Made by a program: the position numbers and the translations under genes
Notes under the pieces: model-generated
What the model was told of the DNA's origin: nothing
The model's database searches: none
The model's input: the letters and a program-made list of their open reading frames with translations, nothing else
Origin: Ruminiclostridium sp.
Lineage (GTDB): Bacteria > Bacillota > Clostridia > Oscillospirales > Ruminococcaceae
Assembly: GCA_016282095.1 (NCBI GenBank)
Contig: JAEEJW010000061.1
Location: 1-36,909 of the forward strand
Direction of reading: 5' to 3'
Length of the DNA stretch: 36,909 bases
Part shown: positions 1 to 8,887 of the stretch, piece by piece
How positions within the stretch are numbered: position 1 is the stretch's first letter
Layout of the letters: each line of letters opens with the position of its first letter

Positions 1-755
1 ATCGCGTCTTCGGCTGTGGTTATGCCGCCCATTCCGACCACATCCACATCCACGGCGTTGGGGACCTGCCATACCATACGCAAAGCCACCGGGAATACAG
101 CCGGGCCGGAAAAACCGCCGACATTGTTGTGCAGAACGGGTCTGCGGGTCTTTATGTCTATCCTCATTCCAAGGAGCGTGTTTATCAGGGATATGCAGTC
201 CGCACCCTCGGCTTCGACTGCCTTCGCTATCTCGGTCACGTTCGTTACGTTCGGTGTAAGTTTGACCATCACAGGCTTCTTTGTCACTGCACGGACTGCC
301 TTTGTCACGGAAGCTGCGCCCTCGCAGGTAGTTCCCCACGTTGCGCCTCCCTGTTTTACATTCGGGCAGGAAATATTCAGCTCGATCATATCGACATCAG
401 TAGCATCGAGCTTCGCAGCGGCAGCCGTATAATCCTCTATAGTGGCTCCCGCGAGATTTGCTATTATCACATTGCCGTTCTTTTTCAGATCAGGCAGATA
501 CTTGTTTATGAACACATCGACTCCGGGATTCTGAAGTCCTACAGAATTCAGCATACCGGCTGTTGTCTCGGCTATGCGCGGCGGAAGATTACCGGCTTTC
601 TCATGTATCGTGGTGCCCTTGCAGGAAATACCGCCGAGTTTATTCAGCGGATACAGCGGTGCGTAATCCTCGCCGAATCCGTATGTCCCGGAGGCGGCTA
701 TTACAGGGTTCGGGAACGTTATTCCCGCAACTTTTACAGAAAGATCCTTGCTCAA
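1..755 (-). CDS. pyrD: Dihydroorotate dehydrogenase B, catalytic subunit (partial, 3' end off window)
   Basis: Oxidises dihydroorotate to orotate with FMN in the cytoplasm; in the class 1B enzyme electrons pass to the PyrK partner and on to NAD. About 251 codons are present of the roughly 300 usual for the family. Visible motifs: SGTYGFGEDY near residue 22, CKGTT around 45 (FMN/substrate lysine), NISCPNVKQGG with the class 1 active-site cysteine at about 130, VKLTPNVT, LINTLLGMRID and VVGMGGI. The start is a TTG at 753-755 preceded by GGAGGAGG; it overlaps the pyrK stop as TTGA, a layout typical of translational coupling between the two subunits. No downstream in-frame ATG gives the conserved N-terminus. 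The C-terminal end of the barrel lies outside the window. Confidence 0.95.
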   Translation of the reverse strand, partial: MSKDLSVKVAGITFPNPVIAASGTYGFGEDYAPLYPLNKLGGISCKGTTIHEKAGNLPPRIAETTAGMLNSVGLQNPGVDVFINKYLPDLKKNGNVIIANLAGATIEDYTAAAAKLDATDVDMIELNISCPNVKQGGATWGTTCEGAASVTKAVRAVTKKPVMVKLTPNVTNVTEIAKAVEAEGADCISLINTLLGMRIDIKTRRPVLHNNVGGFSGPAVFPVALRMVWQVPNAVDVDVVGMGGITTAEDA

Positions 756-1525
756 AACAATACCTCCTCCGCGTTGAATACGGGGCCGTCCTTGCATACA
801 CGAAGCAGCTTTTCTTCCCCGTTTCGTCTGATCCTCGCCACGCAGCCCACACAGGCTCCGACTCCACAGCCCATACGTTCCTCCAGCGAGACCTCACAGA
901 ATACGCCGTAATCTTTCGTCATATCGGCAACTGCGTTCAGCATTCTCGTCGGGCCGCAGGCGAATACCGCGCTCACATCGCCTTTTTCAAGCTCGCGTTT
1001 CAGCGGAGCAGTTACTATCGCTTTTTCGCCGACGCTTCCGTCGTCGGTGCATATAATGACCTCACGGCAGATTTTTCTGAATTCGTTTGCGAGGATTATA
1101 TTACCGTAGCTGCGGAAACCGAGTATCGCGGTCACATTATCGGATTGTTTCGCGGTCTGTAGCAGCGGCGGAACTCCGATGCCTCCGCCGACTACTATCA
1201 CTCTGCCGGATTCCGGAACAGAAGACACCGAATAGCCGTTTCCCAGCGGAGCAATCATATCGACATACTCGCCTTCGTTTATACGGGAAATTGCACGGGT
1301 CCCGTCACCCTTGACAAGAAATACCACCCTCAGAGTTCCGGCGGCACGGTCTATCTCACATACAGATATCGGACGGCGCAGCGTAAAGCCCGGAGCCAGT
1401 ATATGTACGAACTGACCGCAGCGGGTAAGCTCCGCGGCTTCGGGGCACTCTATCGTGAACGAATATATATTCTCCGCCAGCGCTGTCTTCTTTATCAGCT
1501 TATATTCTCCGCATCTGTAAGACAT
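752..1525 (-). CDS. pyrK: Dihydroorotate dehydrogenase B, electron transfer subunit
   Basis: FAD and [2Fe-2S] subunit that carries electrons from PyrD to NAD+. 257 residues with the chosen start. Ferredoxin-reductase fold: RRPISV at 50-55 (flavin binding), VGGGIGVPPLLQTAK at 112-126 (nucleotide binding), FACGPTRML near 188, and a C-terminal cluster motif with Cys220, Cys225, Cys228 and Cys244 (C-x4-C-x2-C-x15-C). A TTG further upstream at 1540 would add five residues, but it overlaps the previous stop and lacks a site; the ATG at 1523-1525 has GAGAGG seven bases upstream and gives the family N-terminus. It lies 11 bases after the membrane protein gene and overlaps pyrD by four bases. Confidence 0.95.
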   Translation of the reverse strand: MSYRCGEYKLIKKTALAENIYSFTIECPEAAELTRCGQFVHILAPGFTLRRPISVCEIDRAAGTLRVVFLVKGDGTRAISRINEGEYVDMIAPLGNGYSVSSVPESGRVIVVGGGIGVPPLLQTAKQSDNVTAILGFRSYGNIILANEFRKICREVIICTDDGSVGEKAIVTAPLKRELEKGDVSAVFACGPTRMLNAVADMTKDYGVFCEVSLEERMGCGVGACVGCVARIRRNGEEKLLRVCKDGPVFNAEEVLF

Positions 1526-1536
1526 ACATTTTCCTC

Positions 1537-2079
1537 TCAATCTTCAACTATGTACTTCTTTCCGGCGGCTCCGGACTGTTTTTCGGTCTCGCTCAGCGCG
1601 TCGACTCTCATTTTCGTAAGTATCACGATCCCTGCGATTATCAGCACACCGAACACATAGGTAAGGTAATTTATCTCTGACTGTCCCCACAGGATAAGAT
1701 CGCTGTGTACCGAGCAGACATTCCAGAGCAGCAGCAGCACCATTAGGCGCACCAGAGCAATCCCCGTGTTCAGGGCATTGTCGTATTTCACGACATTGTT
1801 CTCTGTGATGCACAGCTTCTTCGGCTGCTTCTTCTTTCTGAACATCAGGAAGAACGAAAGCCCCATTACGGCAGCTCCGACTGCTATCCACACGATCAGC
1901 GGATACCATTCCTTATGCAGCACATAATCCGTCCTGTTCTGCCTGTCCAGCCACTCCGCCCACTCGATATGCGCGCTTACGATAAGAAGAAATCCCAGCA
2001 AAACGACCGCGGACACAATATCGACTATTATCTGCGCGAGAGTGTATCTTCGTTTGAACGTGTATTCGCCGATCTTCAT
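1537..2079 (-). CDS. Hypothetical four-helix membrane protein within the pyr operon
   Basis: I do not recognise this family. The 180-residue product has four hydrophobic segments, roughly residues 14-37, 58-80, 104-122 and 137-157. A basic stretch RKKKQPKK lies after the second segment, and the C-terminal tail is short and charged. No signal peptidase site, enzyme motif or known transporter signature is evident. The start ATG at 2077-2079 has GAGG seven bases upstream. The gene begins 11 bases after carB stops and ends 11 bases before pyrK starts, so it is almost certainly cotranscribed with them. A role in pyrimidine synthesis is not shown by the sequence; it may simply be a passenger, a membrane tether or a small transporter. 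Confidence 0.8.
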   Translation of the reverse strand: MKIGEYTFKRRYTLAQIIVDIVSAVVLLGFLLIVSAHIEWAEWLDRQNRTDYVLHKEWYPLIVWIAVGAAVMGLSFFLMFRKKKQPKKLCITENNVVKYDNALNTGIALVRLMVLLLLWNVCSVHSDLILWGQSEINYLTYVFGVLIIAGIVILTKMRVDALSETEKQSGAAGKKYIVED

Positions 2080-2090
2080 GCATTACCTCA

Positions 2091-5000
2091 TCATATTTTT
2101 GTGATGTCTACCATTTCCACATCTTCGATGTTCTTCTTCATCTCTATGCACTTGACGAGAGCTTCCGCAGTGTCTACCGAGGTCAGGCAGGCGATAGAGC
2201 GCTCGACGGCCTTGCGGCGCATCTTTACGCTGTCGCGTGCGGGAGAGCGTCCGGTCTCCGAGGTCGAGATGACGTAGTTTATATCTCCGCTTTCGAGCAG
2301 CGAGATTATGTTCGGTTCGTGATGTTCGCTGACGCGATATGTGAAGTTCGTTGCTATCATATTTCTGATAAGCGTCGAAGCTGTGCCGCTGGTAGCGTAG
2401 ATATCGAATCCCAGCTGTTCAAAGCGGCTCGCTATCTCGATTATCTCGGGCTTGTCCTCATTGCGGACGGAGAACAGAACACCGCCCTTGTCGTACATTC
2501 TGAAACCAGCGGCTATAAGGCCCTTGAACAGCGCAGTTTCAAAGCTGTGAGCTATACCAAGACATTCGCCGGTGGATTTCATCTCCGGTCCGAGCTGTGT
2601 ATCAACGTCGTGGAGCTTTTCAAAGCTGAACACCGGCACCTTGACAGCCACATAGTCACCTACGGGATAAAGGCCGGAAGAGAATCCCTGCTCTTTCAGC
2701 GTGTGTCCCATCATTATCTTTGTTGCGATGTCCACCATCTGTACGCCGGTTACCTTGGAGATATACGGAACGGTGCGGGACGAACGCGGGTTGACTTCGA
2801 TAACGTAGACTTCGTTGTTATATACAACATACTGGATATTCACAAGTCCGATGACATTCAGGGACTTGGCAAGCCGCTCGGTATAAGCGGTGATCACGCG
2901 TTTTACTCTGTCGGTCAGGGTCTGTGCCGGATATACGGAGATACTGTCACCCGAATGAACGCCTGCACGTTCTATATGCTCCATTATACCGGGGATAAGG
3001 AAGTCTGTTCCGTCGCAGATAGCGTCCACCTCGACCTCGGTGCCCATGAGATACTTGTCTATGAGCACTGGGTTCTCGAGCTTGTGCGAAGTGATGATTT
3101 CCATATATTCGGTGACATCGCTGTCACAATGCGCGATTATCATATTCTGACCGCCAAGCACATAGGAAGGACGCAGAAGCACGGGATAACCGAGCTCGTT
3201 TGCGGCTTTCAGAGCTTCTTCCGTGGTAAATACCGTGTGCCCTTTCGGACGCGGTATCCCGCACTTTTCAAGCAGCTCGTCAAACAGTTCCCTGTCCTCT
3301 GCGGCATCTATGCTCTCTGCCGATGTACCGAGGATATTCGCACCGATCTCTTTCAGGTGTTTGGTCAGTTTGATAGCCGTCTGACCTCCGAACTGGACTA
3401 CTACGCCGTCAGGCTTTTCGGTGGCTATGAGAGAATCCACATCCTCGGGCGTAAGCGGGTCAAAATACAGTCTGTCTCCGGTGTCGAAATCGGTGGAGAC
3501 CGTCTCCGGGTTATTGTTGCAGATAACTGTCTCATAACCCATTTCCTTGAGCGCCCATACGCAATGTACGGAGCAGTAGTCGAACTCTATTCCCTGCCCT
3601 ATGCGTATCGGACCGGAACCGAATACGATTACTTTCTTACGGCCGGTGGAATGTTCTTCAATGAACTCCTCGGCTTCGTTTTCTTCATCGTAGGTACTGT
3701 AAAAATATGGTGTTTCCGCGGAGAACTCCGCAGCGCAGGTATCTACCATTTTATAGACGGCTTTTCTGCGCTTTATGCCGCAGGCGTCTATCGACTGACC
3801 GGAGATGCGCTCTATCGATTTGTCGAGATAGCAGTACTTCTTCGCGGTATCATACTTATCCTGCGTGAGAGTCCCGTCTGCGAGCCATTTTTCAAGCTCT
3901 GTGAGATTTTTCAGCTTGCAGATGAACCACTTGTCTATTTTTGTGATGTCATGTATTCTGTCGACTGAGATACCGCGCTTCAGGGCTTCAAACACACAGA
4001 AGGACCTGTCGGTATCTATGTCATACAGTTTCTTTTCGACTTCTTCGTTAGTCAGCTTTTCAAAGTCGGGCTTGGTCATGGTATCAAGACCCAGCTCTAT
4101 CGAACGGACTGCTTTCATCATAGCAGCCTCAAAAGTCGTTCCTATAGCCATTATCTCGCCGGTTGCCTTCATCTGGGTACCGAGGGTTTTCTTGGCATAG
4201 ACGAACTTGTCGAAAGGCCATTTCGGGAATTTTACGACCACATAGTCAAGGGCAGGCTCGAAGCAGGCATAGGTCTTTCCAGTTACCTGATTGACGATCT
4301 CATCGAGGGTGTAGCCGATAGCGATGCGGGTCGCGACCTTGGCGATCGGATAGCCCGTAGCCTTGGAAGCCAGCGCCGACGAACGCGATACTCTCGGATT
4401 GACCTCGATAACGGCGTACTCAAAAGAATCGGGTTTCAGTGCGAACTGACAGTTGCAGCCGCCCTCCACCTTAAGAGCCTGTATAATGTTGAGTGCTGCT
4501 GTACGCAGCATCTGATATTCCTTGTCCGCAAGCGTCACCGCAGGGGCGATGACTATACTGTCGCCTGTGTGGACACCTACGGGATCGAAGTTCTCCATCG
4601 AGCAGACTGTGATAACATTGCCCTTGGCATCGCGTATCACCTCAAACTCAATTTCTTTCCACCCTGAGATGCACTTTTCCACAAGGATCTGATGTATCGG
4701 CGAAAGACGGAGTCCGTTGGTAGCTATCTCGTGGAGCTCGTCATGATCGTTAGCTATGCCGCCGCCTGTTCCGCCGAGCGTGAAAGCAGGCCGTACTATG
4801 ACCGGATAGCCTATCTCGTTATCCGCGAAATCCAGCGCGTCTTCGAGTGTTTCCACTACCTTGGACGGGATAACCGGTTCACCTATGGCTTCCATGGTAT
4901 CCTTGAATGCCTGTCTGTCCTCTGCCTTGTGGATAGTTTCCGGCACCGCGCCCAGCAGTTTTACGCCGTTCTCTTCGAGGAAACCCTCTTCTGCCAGCTG

Positions 5001-5300
5001 CATCGAAAGAGTAAGACCAGTCTGACCGCCCAGCGTCGAAAGAACGCTGTCCGGCTTTTCTATCTTGATGATTCTCTTTACACATTCGAGAGTGAGCGGT
5101 TCAATGTAGATATGATCCGCCATGTGCTTGTCCGTCATTATTGTTGCCGGGTTGGAGTTTATTAGGACTACTTCGAGTCCCTCCTGTTTCAGGGCACGGC
5201 AAGCCTGGGCTCCCGCATAGTCAAACTCGGCAGCCTGTCCGATAACTATAGGTCCCGAACCTATGACAAGGACTTTCTTTATATCACTTCTCAGCGGCAT
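2091..5300 (-). CDS. carB: Carbamoyl-phosphate synthase, large subunit
   Basis: Makes carbamoyl phosphate from bicarbonate, two ATP and ammonia delivered by CarA, feeding pyrimidine and arginine synthesis. The 1069-residue length is normal. The family's two homologous ATP-grasp halves are visible: SGPIVIGQAAEFDYAG near residue 15 is echoed by SGPIRIGQGIEFDYC near 560, and EVNPRVSRSSALASK by EVNPRSSRTVPYISK. The C-terminal 130 residues form the MGS-like allosteric domain (VRNEDKPEIIEIA, YATSGTAS). Family knowledge says this domain binds regulators such as UMP or IMP; the sequence alone does not say which. The start ATG overlaps the carA stop as TAATG, so the subunits are coupled 1:1. Confidence 0.98.
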   Translation of the reverse strand: MPLRSDIKKVLVIGSGPIVIGQAAEFDYAGAQACRALKQEGLEVVLINSNPATIMTDKHMADHIYIEPLTLECVKRIIKIEKPDSVLSTLGGQTGLTLSMQLAEEGFLEENGVKLLGAVPETIHKAEDRQAFKDTMEAIGEPVIPSKVVETLEDALDFADNEIGYPVIVRPAFTLGGTGGGIANDHDELHEIATNGLRLSPIHQILVEKCISGWKEIEFEVIRDAKGNVITVCSMENFDPVGVHTGDSIVIAPAVTLADKEYQMLRTAALNIIQALKVEGGCNCQFALKPDSFEYAVIEVNPRVSRSSALASKATGYPIAKVATRIAIGYTLDEIVNQVTGKTYACFEPALDYVVVKFPKWPFDKFVYAKKTLGTQMKATGEIMAIGTTFEAAMMKAVRSIELGLDTMTKPDFEKLTNEEVEKKLYDIDTDRSFCVFEALKRGISVDRIHDITKIDKWFICKLKNLTELEKWLADGTLTQDKYDTAKKYCYLDKSIERISGQSIDACGIKRRKAVYKMVDTCAAEFSAETPYFYSTYDEENEAEEFIEEHSTGRKKVIVFGSGPIRIGQGIEFDYCSVHCVWALKEMGYETVICNNNPETVSTDFDTGDRLYFDPLTPEDVDSLIATEKPDGVVVQFGGQTAIKLTKHLKEIGANILGTSAESIDAAEDRELFDELLEKCGIPRPKGHTVFTTEEALKAANELGYPVLLRPSYVLGGQNMIIAHCDSDVTEYMEIITSHKLENPVLIDKYLMGTEVEVDAICDGTDFLIPGIMEHIERAGVHSGDSISVYPAQTLTDRVKRVITAYTERLAKSLNVIGLVNIQYVVYNNEVYVIEVNPRSSRTVPYISKVTGVQMVDIATKIMMGHTLKEQGFSSGLYPVGDYVAVKVPVFSFEKLHDVDTQLGPEMKSTGECLGIAHSFETALFKGLIAAGFRMYDKGGVLFSVRNEDKPEIIEIASRFEQLGFDIYATSGTASTLIRNMIATNFTYRVSEHHEPNIISLLESGDINYVISTSETGRSPARDSVKMRRKAVERSIACLTSVDTAEALVKCIEMKKNIEDVEMVDITKI

Positions 5301-6406
5301 TATCTGTCACCCCTTTCCTTTCCGATCATTTCAATGAATTCATCGAAAAGATACGCTGTGTCGTGCGGGCCTCCGCACGCTTCGGGGTGGAACTGTACCG
5401 TGAATGCCGGCGCATTGGTGTATCTTACTCCCTCACAGGTCTTGTCGTTGGCGTTTATATGCGACAGTCTTCCGGCGCTTTCCGGTATACTGTCAGCAAC
5501 TACCGCATAGCCATGGTTCTGTGAGGTTATGAACGTCCTGCCCAGCTCAAGGTCTGTCACAGGCTGATTGCCGCCGCGGTGACCGTATTTCATCTTTACG
5601 GTGGAAGCTCCGTTCGCAAGGGCGAGGAGCTGATGCCCGAGGCAGATTCCGAATGTCGGTATCCGCTCAGGGATAAGGGCTTTCAGTGTTGCTATGGATG
5701 TTTTATTCTCCGCGGGGTCTCCGGGTCCGTTTGAAAGCATTATGCCGTCAGGAGCGAACGCCTTTATCTGCTCGGGGCTCACATCATACGGGAAAACTGT
5801 AACGTCACAGCCCCGTTTCAGCAGTTCGCGCCTTATGTTATGTTTGTAACCGTAGTCAATGAGGGCTACTTTATATTTCGGCGCTTCCGCCTTATATTCC
5901 TCGGGAGCCTTTACACTCACCTTCGGTACAACGCTGCCCACGCTGTAAGCACGGACAGCTTCGAGAGCCTTCTCCTTGTCGAAGCCGGGCTCGTTGGTTA
6001 TCATTCCGTTCATAACGCCGCTTTCGCGTATTTTTCGTGTAAGACGTCGTGTGTCGATATCATAAAGTCCGATGATCCCGTACTTTTTCAGAAATTCGTC
6101 TATCGTATGCGCACATCTGAAATTCGACGGTTCTTCACAGTATTCGCGGACTATGTAGCCGCTGACTACACTGCCACTGGACTCATAGTCCTCATCATTG
6201 GTACCGTAGTTTCCTATCAGCGGGAAAGTCTGAGTCACGATTTGGCCGCAGTAGCTCGGGTCCGTCAGGGTCTCCTGATATCCGACCATGGCGGTGGTGA
6301 ATACTATCTCGCCTATGACCGTGCCTTCCGCTCCGAAGGATCTTCCTTCAAGCACAGTACCGTCCGCGAGAATGAGGAATGCTTTTTTATGATCTGTAAA
6401 CTGCAT
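5300..6406 (-). CDS. carA: Carbamoyl-phosphate synthase, small (glutaminase) subunit
   Basis: Class I glutamine amidotransferase that hydrolyses glutamine and channels ammonia to CarB. 368 residues. The N-terminal CarA domain (LADGTVLEGRSFG; TAMVGYQETLTDPSY) is followed by the amidotransferase domain with VALIDYGYKHNI near 180, LSNGPGDP near 224, GICLGHQ (nucleophile Cys255) and QFHPEA (His340, Glu342). An in-frame upstream start at 6436 would add ten residues, MLNKYTRRTK, but the ATG at 6404-6406 has a perfect AAGGAGG seven to eight bases upstream and the usual N-terminus. It lies 49 bases after pyrF and overlaps carB by one base. Confidence 0.97.
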   Translation of the reverse strand: MQFTDHKKAFLILADGTVLEGRSFGAEGTVIGEIVFTTAMVGYQETLTDPSYCGQIVTQTFPLIGNYGTNDEDYESSGSVVSGYIVREYCEEPSNFRCAHTIDEFLKKYGIIGLYDIDTRRLTRKIRESGVMNGMITNEPGFDKEKALEAVRAYSVGSVVPKVSVKAPEEYKAEAPKYKVALIDYGYKHNIRRELLKRGCDVTVFPYDVSPEQIKAFAPDGIMLSNGPGDPAENKTSIATLKALIPERIPTFGICLGHQLLALANGASTVKMKYGHRGGNQPVTDLELGRTFITSQNHGYAVVADSIPESAGRLSHINANDKTCEGVRYTNAPAFTVQFHPEACGGPHDTAYLFDEFIEMIGKERGDR

Positions 6407-6455
6407 TTTTGTCCTCCTTGTATATTTGTTCAACACATCTTATATCGGGTGAGCC

Positions 6456-7418
6456 TTATTCCGCTTTCTTTCTCTGAACACGAGGCCTGGGCAGCTTTAT
6501 TTCGCCGATGAAGCCCATGATCTCATTTCTCATTCTTATTGCTTCTCTGTAAGCCGCACCCGCATAATCGGTCTCATCGCAGCCTTCCTTCTTGTATGCG
6601 CACATGATACCGCGTGAGCTGTTCACAATACCGCCGAGGCCGTTCTTATCGAACGCCGCGGAAATATCCTCCGCCGATGCGCCCTGAGCACCGTAGCCCG
6701 GGATAAGGAAGAACAGCTTCGGGAACTTTCTGCGAAGCTCTGCGATCTGTTCAGGATATGTAGCGCCCGCTACTATTCCTATACCGCAGTAACCGTATTT
6801 GCCGGGAAGATCCTTGCCCCATGCCGTACACATCTTTGCCATTTGTTCATATACCGGTACGCCGTTTATCTTTTTGTCCTGAAGCTCGCCGGAGGAAGGA
6901 TTCGAGGTCTTTGCCAGTACGAATATACCCTTATCGTAGGTCTTGCATATCTCTGTAAGCGGCTTGATGCCGTCGGAGCCGAGGTATCCGTTTACCGTGA
7001 GGGCATCACCGAGGAAGGGTTCAAACTCTTCGTTCCCTACCTTAACCTTGCCGAGATGTGCGGCGGCGTAAGCTTCCATTGTGGAACCTATGTCGTTGCG
7101 TTTTCCGTCGGTTATCACGAACATTCCCTTGGAACGGGCATATTCCTGCGTTTTATACAGAGTCTTCATACCCTGATATCCATACATCTCGTAATACGCG
7201 GCCTGCGGCTTTATTGCGGGAACGATCCCACAGAGTGCGTCTATCAGTCCCTTGTTGTATTCGAGTATGGCTTTTGCGGCACCTTTAAGGTTCTCGCCGT
7301 GCTTGTCAAAAGCCTTGGCTTTGATAAAATCCGGCACATAATCCAGCTTCGGGTCGAGTCCGGCAACTGTGGGGTTCTGTTTGGCAGCGATCGCTTCCAT
7401 TAGTCTGTCGAGTGACAT
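6456..7418 (-). CDS. pyrF: Orotidine 5'-phosphate decarboxylase (type 2)
   Basis: Decarboxylates OMP to UMP, the last step of de novo UMP synthesis. At 320 residues it is of the longer type 2 subfamily rather than the roughly 240-residue type 1 form. The N-terminal TVAGLDPKLDYVP carries the first conserved Asp, and the catalytic Asp-Lys-x2-Asp group is DGKRNDIG with Asp104, Lys106 and Asp109. GYGAQGA near 230 and VNSSRGI near 260 match the phosphate-binding end of the barrel. The ATG at 7416-7418 is preceded by GGAGG. It sits 21 bases downstream of pyrC and upstream of carA. Confidence 0.96.
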   Translation of the reverse strand: MSLDRLMEAIAAKQNPTVAGLDPKLDYVPDFIKAKAFDKHGENLKGAAKAILEYNKGLIDALCGIVPAIKPQAAYYEMYGYQGMKTLYKTQEYARSKGMFVITDGKRNDIGSTMEAYAAAHLGKVKVGNEEFEPFLGDALTVNGYLGSDGIKPLTEICKTYDKGIFVLAKTSNPSSGELQDKKINGVPVYEQMAKMCTAWGKDLPGKYGYCGIGIVAGATYPEQIAELRRKFPKLFFLIPGYGAQGASAEDISAAFDKNGLGGIVNSSRGIMCAYKKEGCDETDYAGAAYREAIRMRNEIMGFIGEIKLPRPRVQRKKAE

Positions 7419-7439
7419 ATCTGTTTTCCTCCGTCGTTA

Positions 7440-8714
7440 TCAGTTCTTATCTTCGTAAACTACCTTGCCGTTCACGATAGTATATTTTACCTTGCCTTTG
7501 AACATCATGCCCTTGAAGCAGGTGTTCTTCGACTTTGAATGAAGTTTCTGGGGTTCAACGAGCCATTCCTTGTTCAGATCGACTACCGCGATATCGGCTA
7601 CCGCGCCGTTCTTTATCAGGCCGCCTTCAAGGCCGAGAATCAGTCTCGGGTTCTCACACATCATACGCACTATCTGGATCAGTTTCATCTGTTTGGTATG
7701 GTAGAACTTTGTCAGCGTCGCTGCCAGGGATGTTTCAAGGCCTACGACACCATTGGGAGCCTTGTAGAAATCAGCCTTTTCTTCCGCGGTATGAGGCGCG
7801 TGATCGGTTACGATGCAGTCGATTGTACCGTCGCATACAGCGGCGGAGATCGCTTTCATATCCTCCTCTGTACGCAGCGGAGGGTTCATTCTGTAATCCG
7901 CGTCGCGGGTAAGGAGTCTGTCCTCGGTGAGTGTAAAATAATGCGGTGCCGTCTCACTGGTCACCATTACTCCGCGTCTGGTGGCAAAGCGGATAAGATC
8001 GACAACTTCCTTGGTGGAGACGTGTGCTATGTGTATCGGAACTTCGAGATCGTTTGCGAGCTGTATCTCACGGGCAGTCATTATATTCTCGCTCGTTCTG
8101 CTCATTCCTCTGACACCGAGCTCTACAGAAACAACGCCGGCATTGATTATACCGCCCTTGATTATGTCCGGATCCTCGCAGTGAGAGATAACTTTAAGTC
8201 CGGCGTAATGAGCGTCTATCATTGCACGTCCCATTGTGTGCGCATTGGTCACGGGCTTTCCGTCATCGGACACGGCTACACAGCCTGCGGCCTTCAGTGC
8301 CTTGAAATCGCAGAGTTCCTCACCTTTAAGGCCTTTCGTTATCGCACCCACGGGATATACCTTGATCTTAGCATCCCTGGCCTTGTCAAGTATATATTTA
8401 ATTACTTCTGGGTCGTCCGCAACAGGATCGGTGTTGGGCATACAGGCGACAGCGGTGACTCCGCCTGCGGCGGCAGCCTCACAGCCTGTGATTATGTCTT
8501 CCTTATGTGTCTGACCGGGATCGCGGAAATGAACGTGCATATCGCATATACCGGGAATGACTGCAAGCCCGGCGCAGTCAATCACCTGATCGGCATCGCA
8601 GTCTATATTTGCTGCGACCTGCGTTATGATGTTGTCTTCGATAAGAACATCGAAGTCTCCTTCGAGCTTGTTAAAGCTGCTGACTACATGACCGTTTTTC
8701 AGTAATAGCTTCAT
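7440..8714 (-). CDS. pyrC: Dihydroorotase (class I)
   Basis: Zinc amidohydrolase that cyclises carbamoyl-aspartate to dihydroorotate. 424 residues, first gene of the pyr operon. All class I metal ligands are visible: His60 and His62 in MHVHFRDPG, Asp150/Asp151 in VAVSDDGKPV, His178 in SHCEDPD, His231 in HIAHVSTKE and Asp304 in IVTDHAPHT. These positions fall within a residue or so of those known for Bacillus dihydroorotase. A TTG at 8726 would add MEYI, but the ATG at 8712-8714 has GGAG six bases upstream and is preferred. pyrB and pyrE are not in the window. The near-consensus promoter upstream drives the whole operon. Confidence 0.97.
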   Translation of the reverse strand: MKLLLKNGHVVSSFNKLEGDFDVLIEDNIITQVAANIDCDADQVIDCAGLAVIPGICDMHVHFRDPGQTHKEDIITGCEAAAAGGVTAVACMPNTDPVADDPEVIKYILDKARDAKIKVYPVGAITKGLKGEELCDFKALKAAGCVAVSDDGKPVTNAHTMGRAMIDAHYAGLKVISHCEDPDIIKGGIINAGVVSVELGVRGMSRTSENIMTAREIQLANDLEVPIHIAHVSTKEVVDLIRFATRRGVMVTSETAPHYFTLTEDRLLTRDADYRMNPPLRTEEDMKAISAAVCDGTIDCIVTDHAPHTAEEKADFYKAPNGVVGLETSLAATLTKFYHTKQMKLIQIVRMMCENPRLILGLEGGLIKNGAVADIAVVDLNKEWLVEPQKLHSKSKNTCFKGMMFKGKVKYTIVNGKVVYEDKN

Positions 8715-8757
8715 AATGTACTCCAATCCGCATTTATTTATTGATTGCCATCATTTT

Positions 8758-8786
8758 ATTATACAATATTTAAAAGGATTTTTCAA
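8758..8786 (-). promoter_or_regulatory. Promoter of the pyr operon
   Basis: Minus-strand sigma-A type promoter: TTGAAA (8781-8786), 17-base spacer, TATAAT (8758-8763). Transcription should begin near 8750, giving a leader of only about 36 bases before pyrC. There is no room for a PyrR binding loop with antiterminator and terminator, and no U-run hairpin is present. A weak five-base-pair helix, CAATC with GATTG next to the GGAG ribosome site, is the only leader structure I can see. Confidence 0.85.
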
Positions 8787-8854
8787 CACCTTATCCGGTT
8801 TTATCATTATTTCGTCATTTTGCACAACAAACTTAACTCATTCTCTGCGGCTAT

Positions 8855-8881
8855 AAAAAAACGAGTGAATAAATCACTCGT
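8855..8881 (-). terminator. Rho-independent terminator after proC
   Basis: On the minus strand an eight-base-pair stem ACGAGTGA/TCACTCGT with a five-base loop is followed directly by seven T. It lies seven bases after the proC stop and closes the pfkA-folT-proC unit ahead of the pyr promoter. The symmetric flanks (A-run on one side, T-run on the other) mean it might also work weakly on the plus strand, where no gene needs it. Confidence 0.9.
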
Positions 8882-8887
8882 CATTTT

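Noticed and set aside
129-911. A 260-codon plus-strand frame over pyrD and pyrK
   Set aside because: It is the antisense shadow of two genes whose minus-strand products carry full catalytic motifs.
2319-3968. A 549-codon plus-strand open frame opposite carB
   Set aside because: It is antisense to unambiguous carB motifs, has no ribosome site and shows no recognisable domain. Codon bias in this DNA keeps one antisense frame open, as also seen opposite pyrC (7539-8705), cca and the GH genes.
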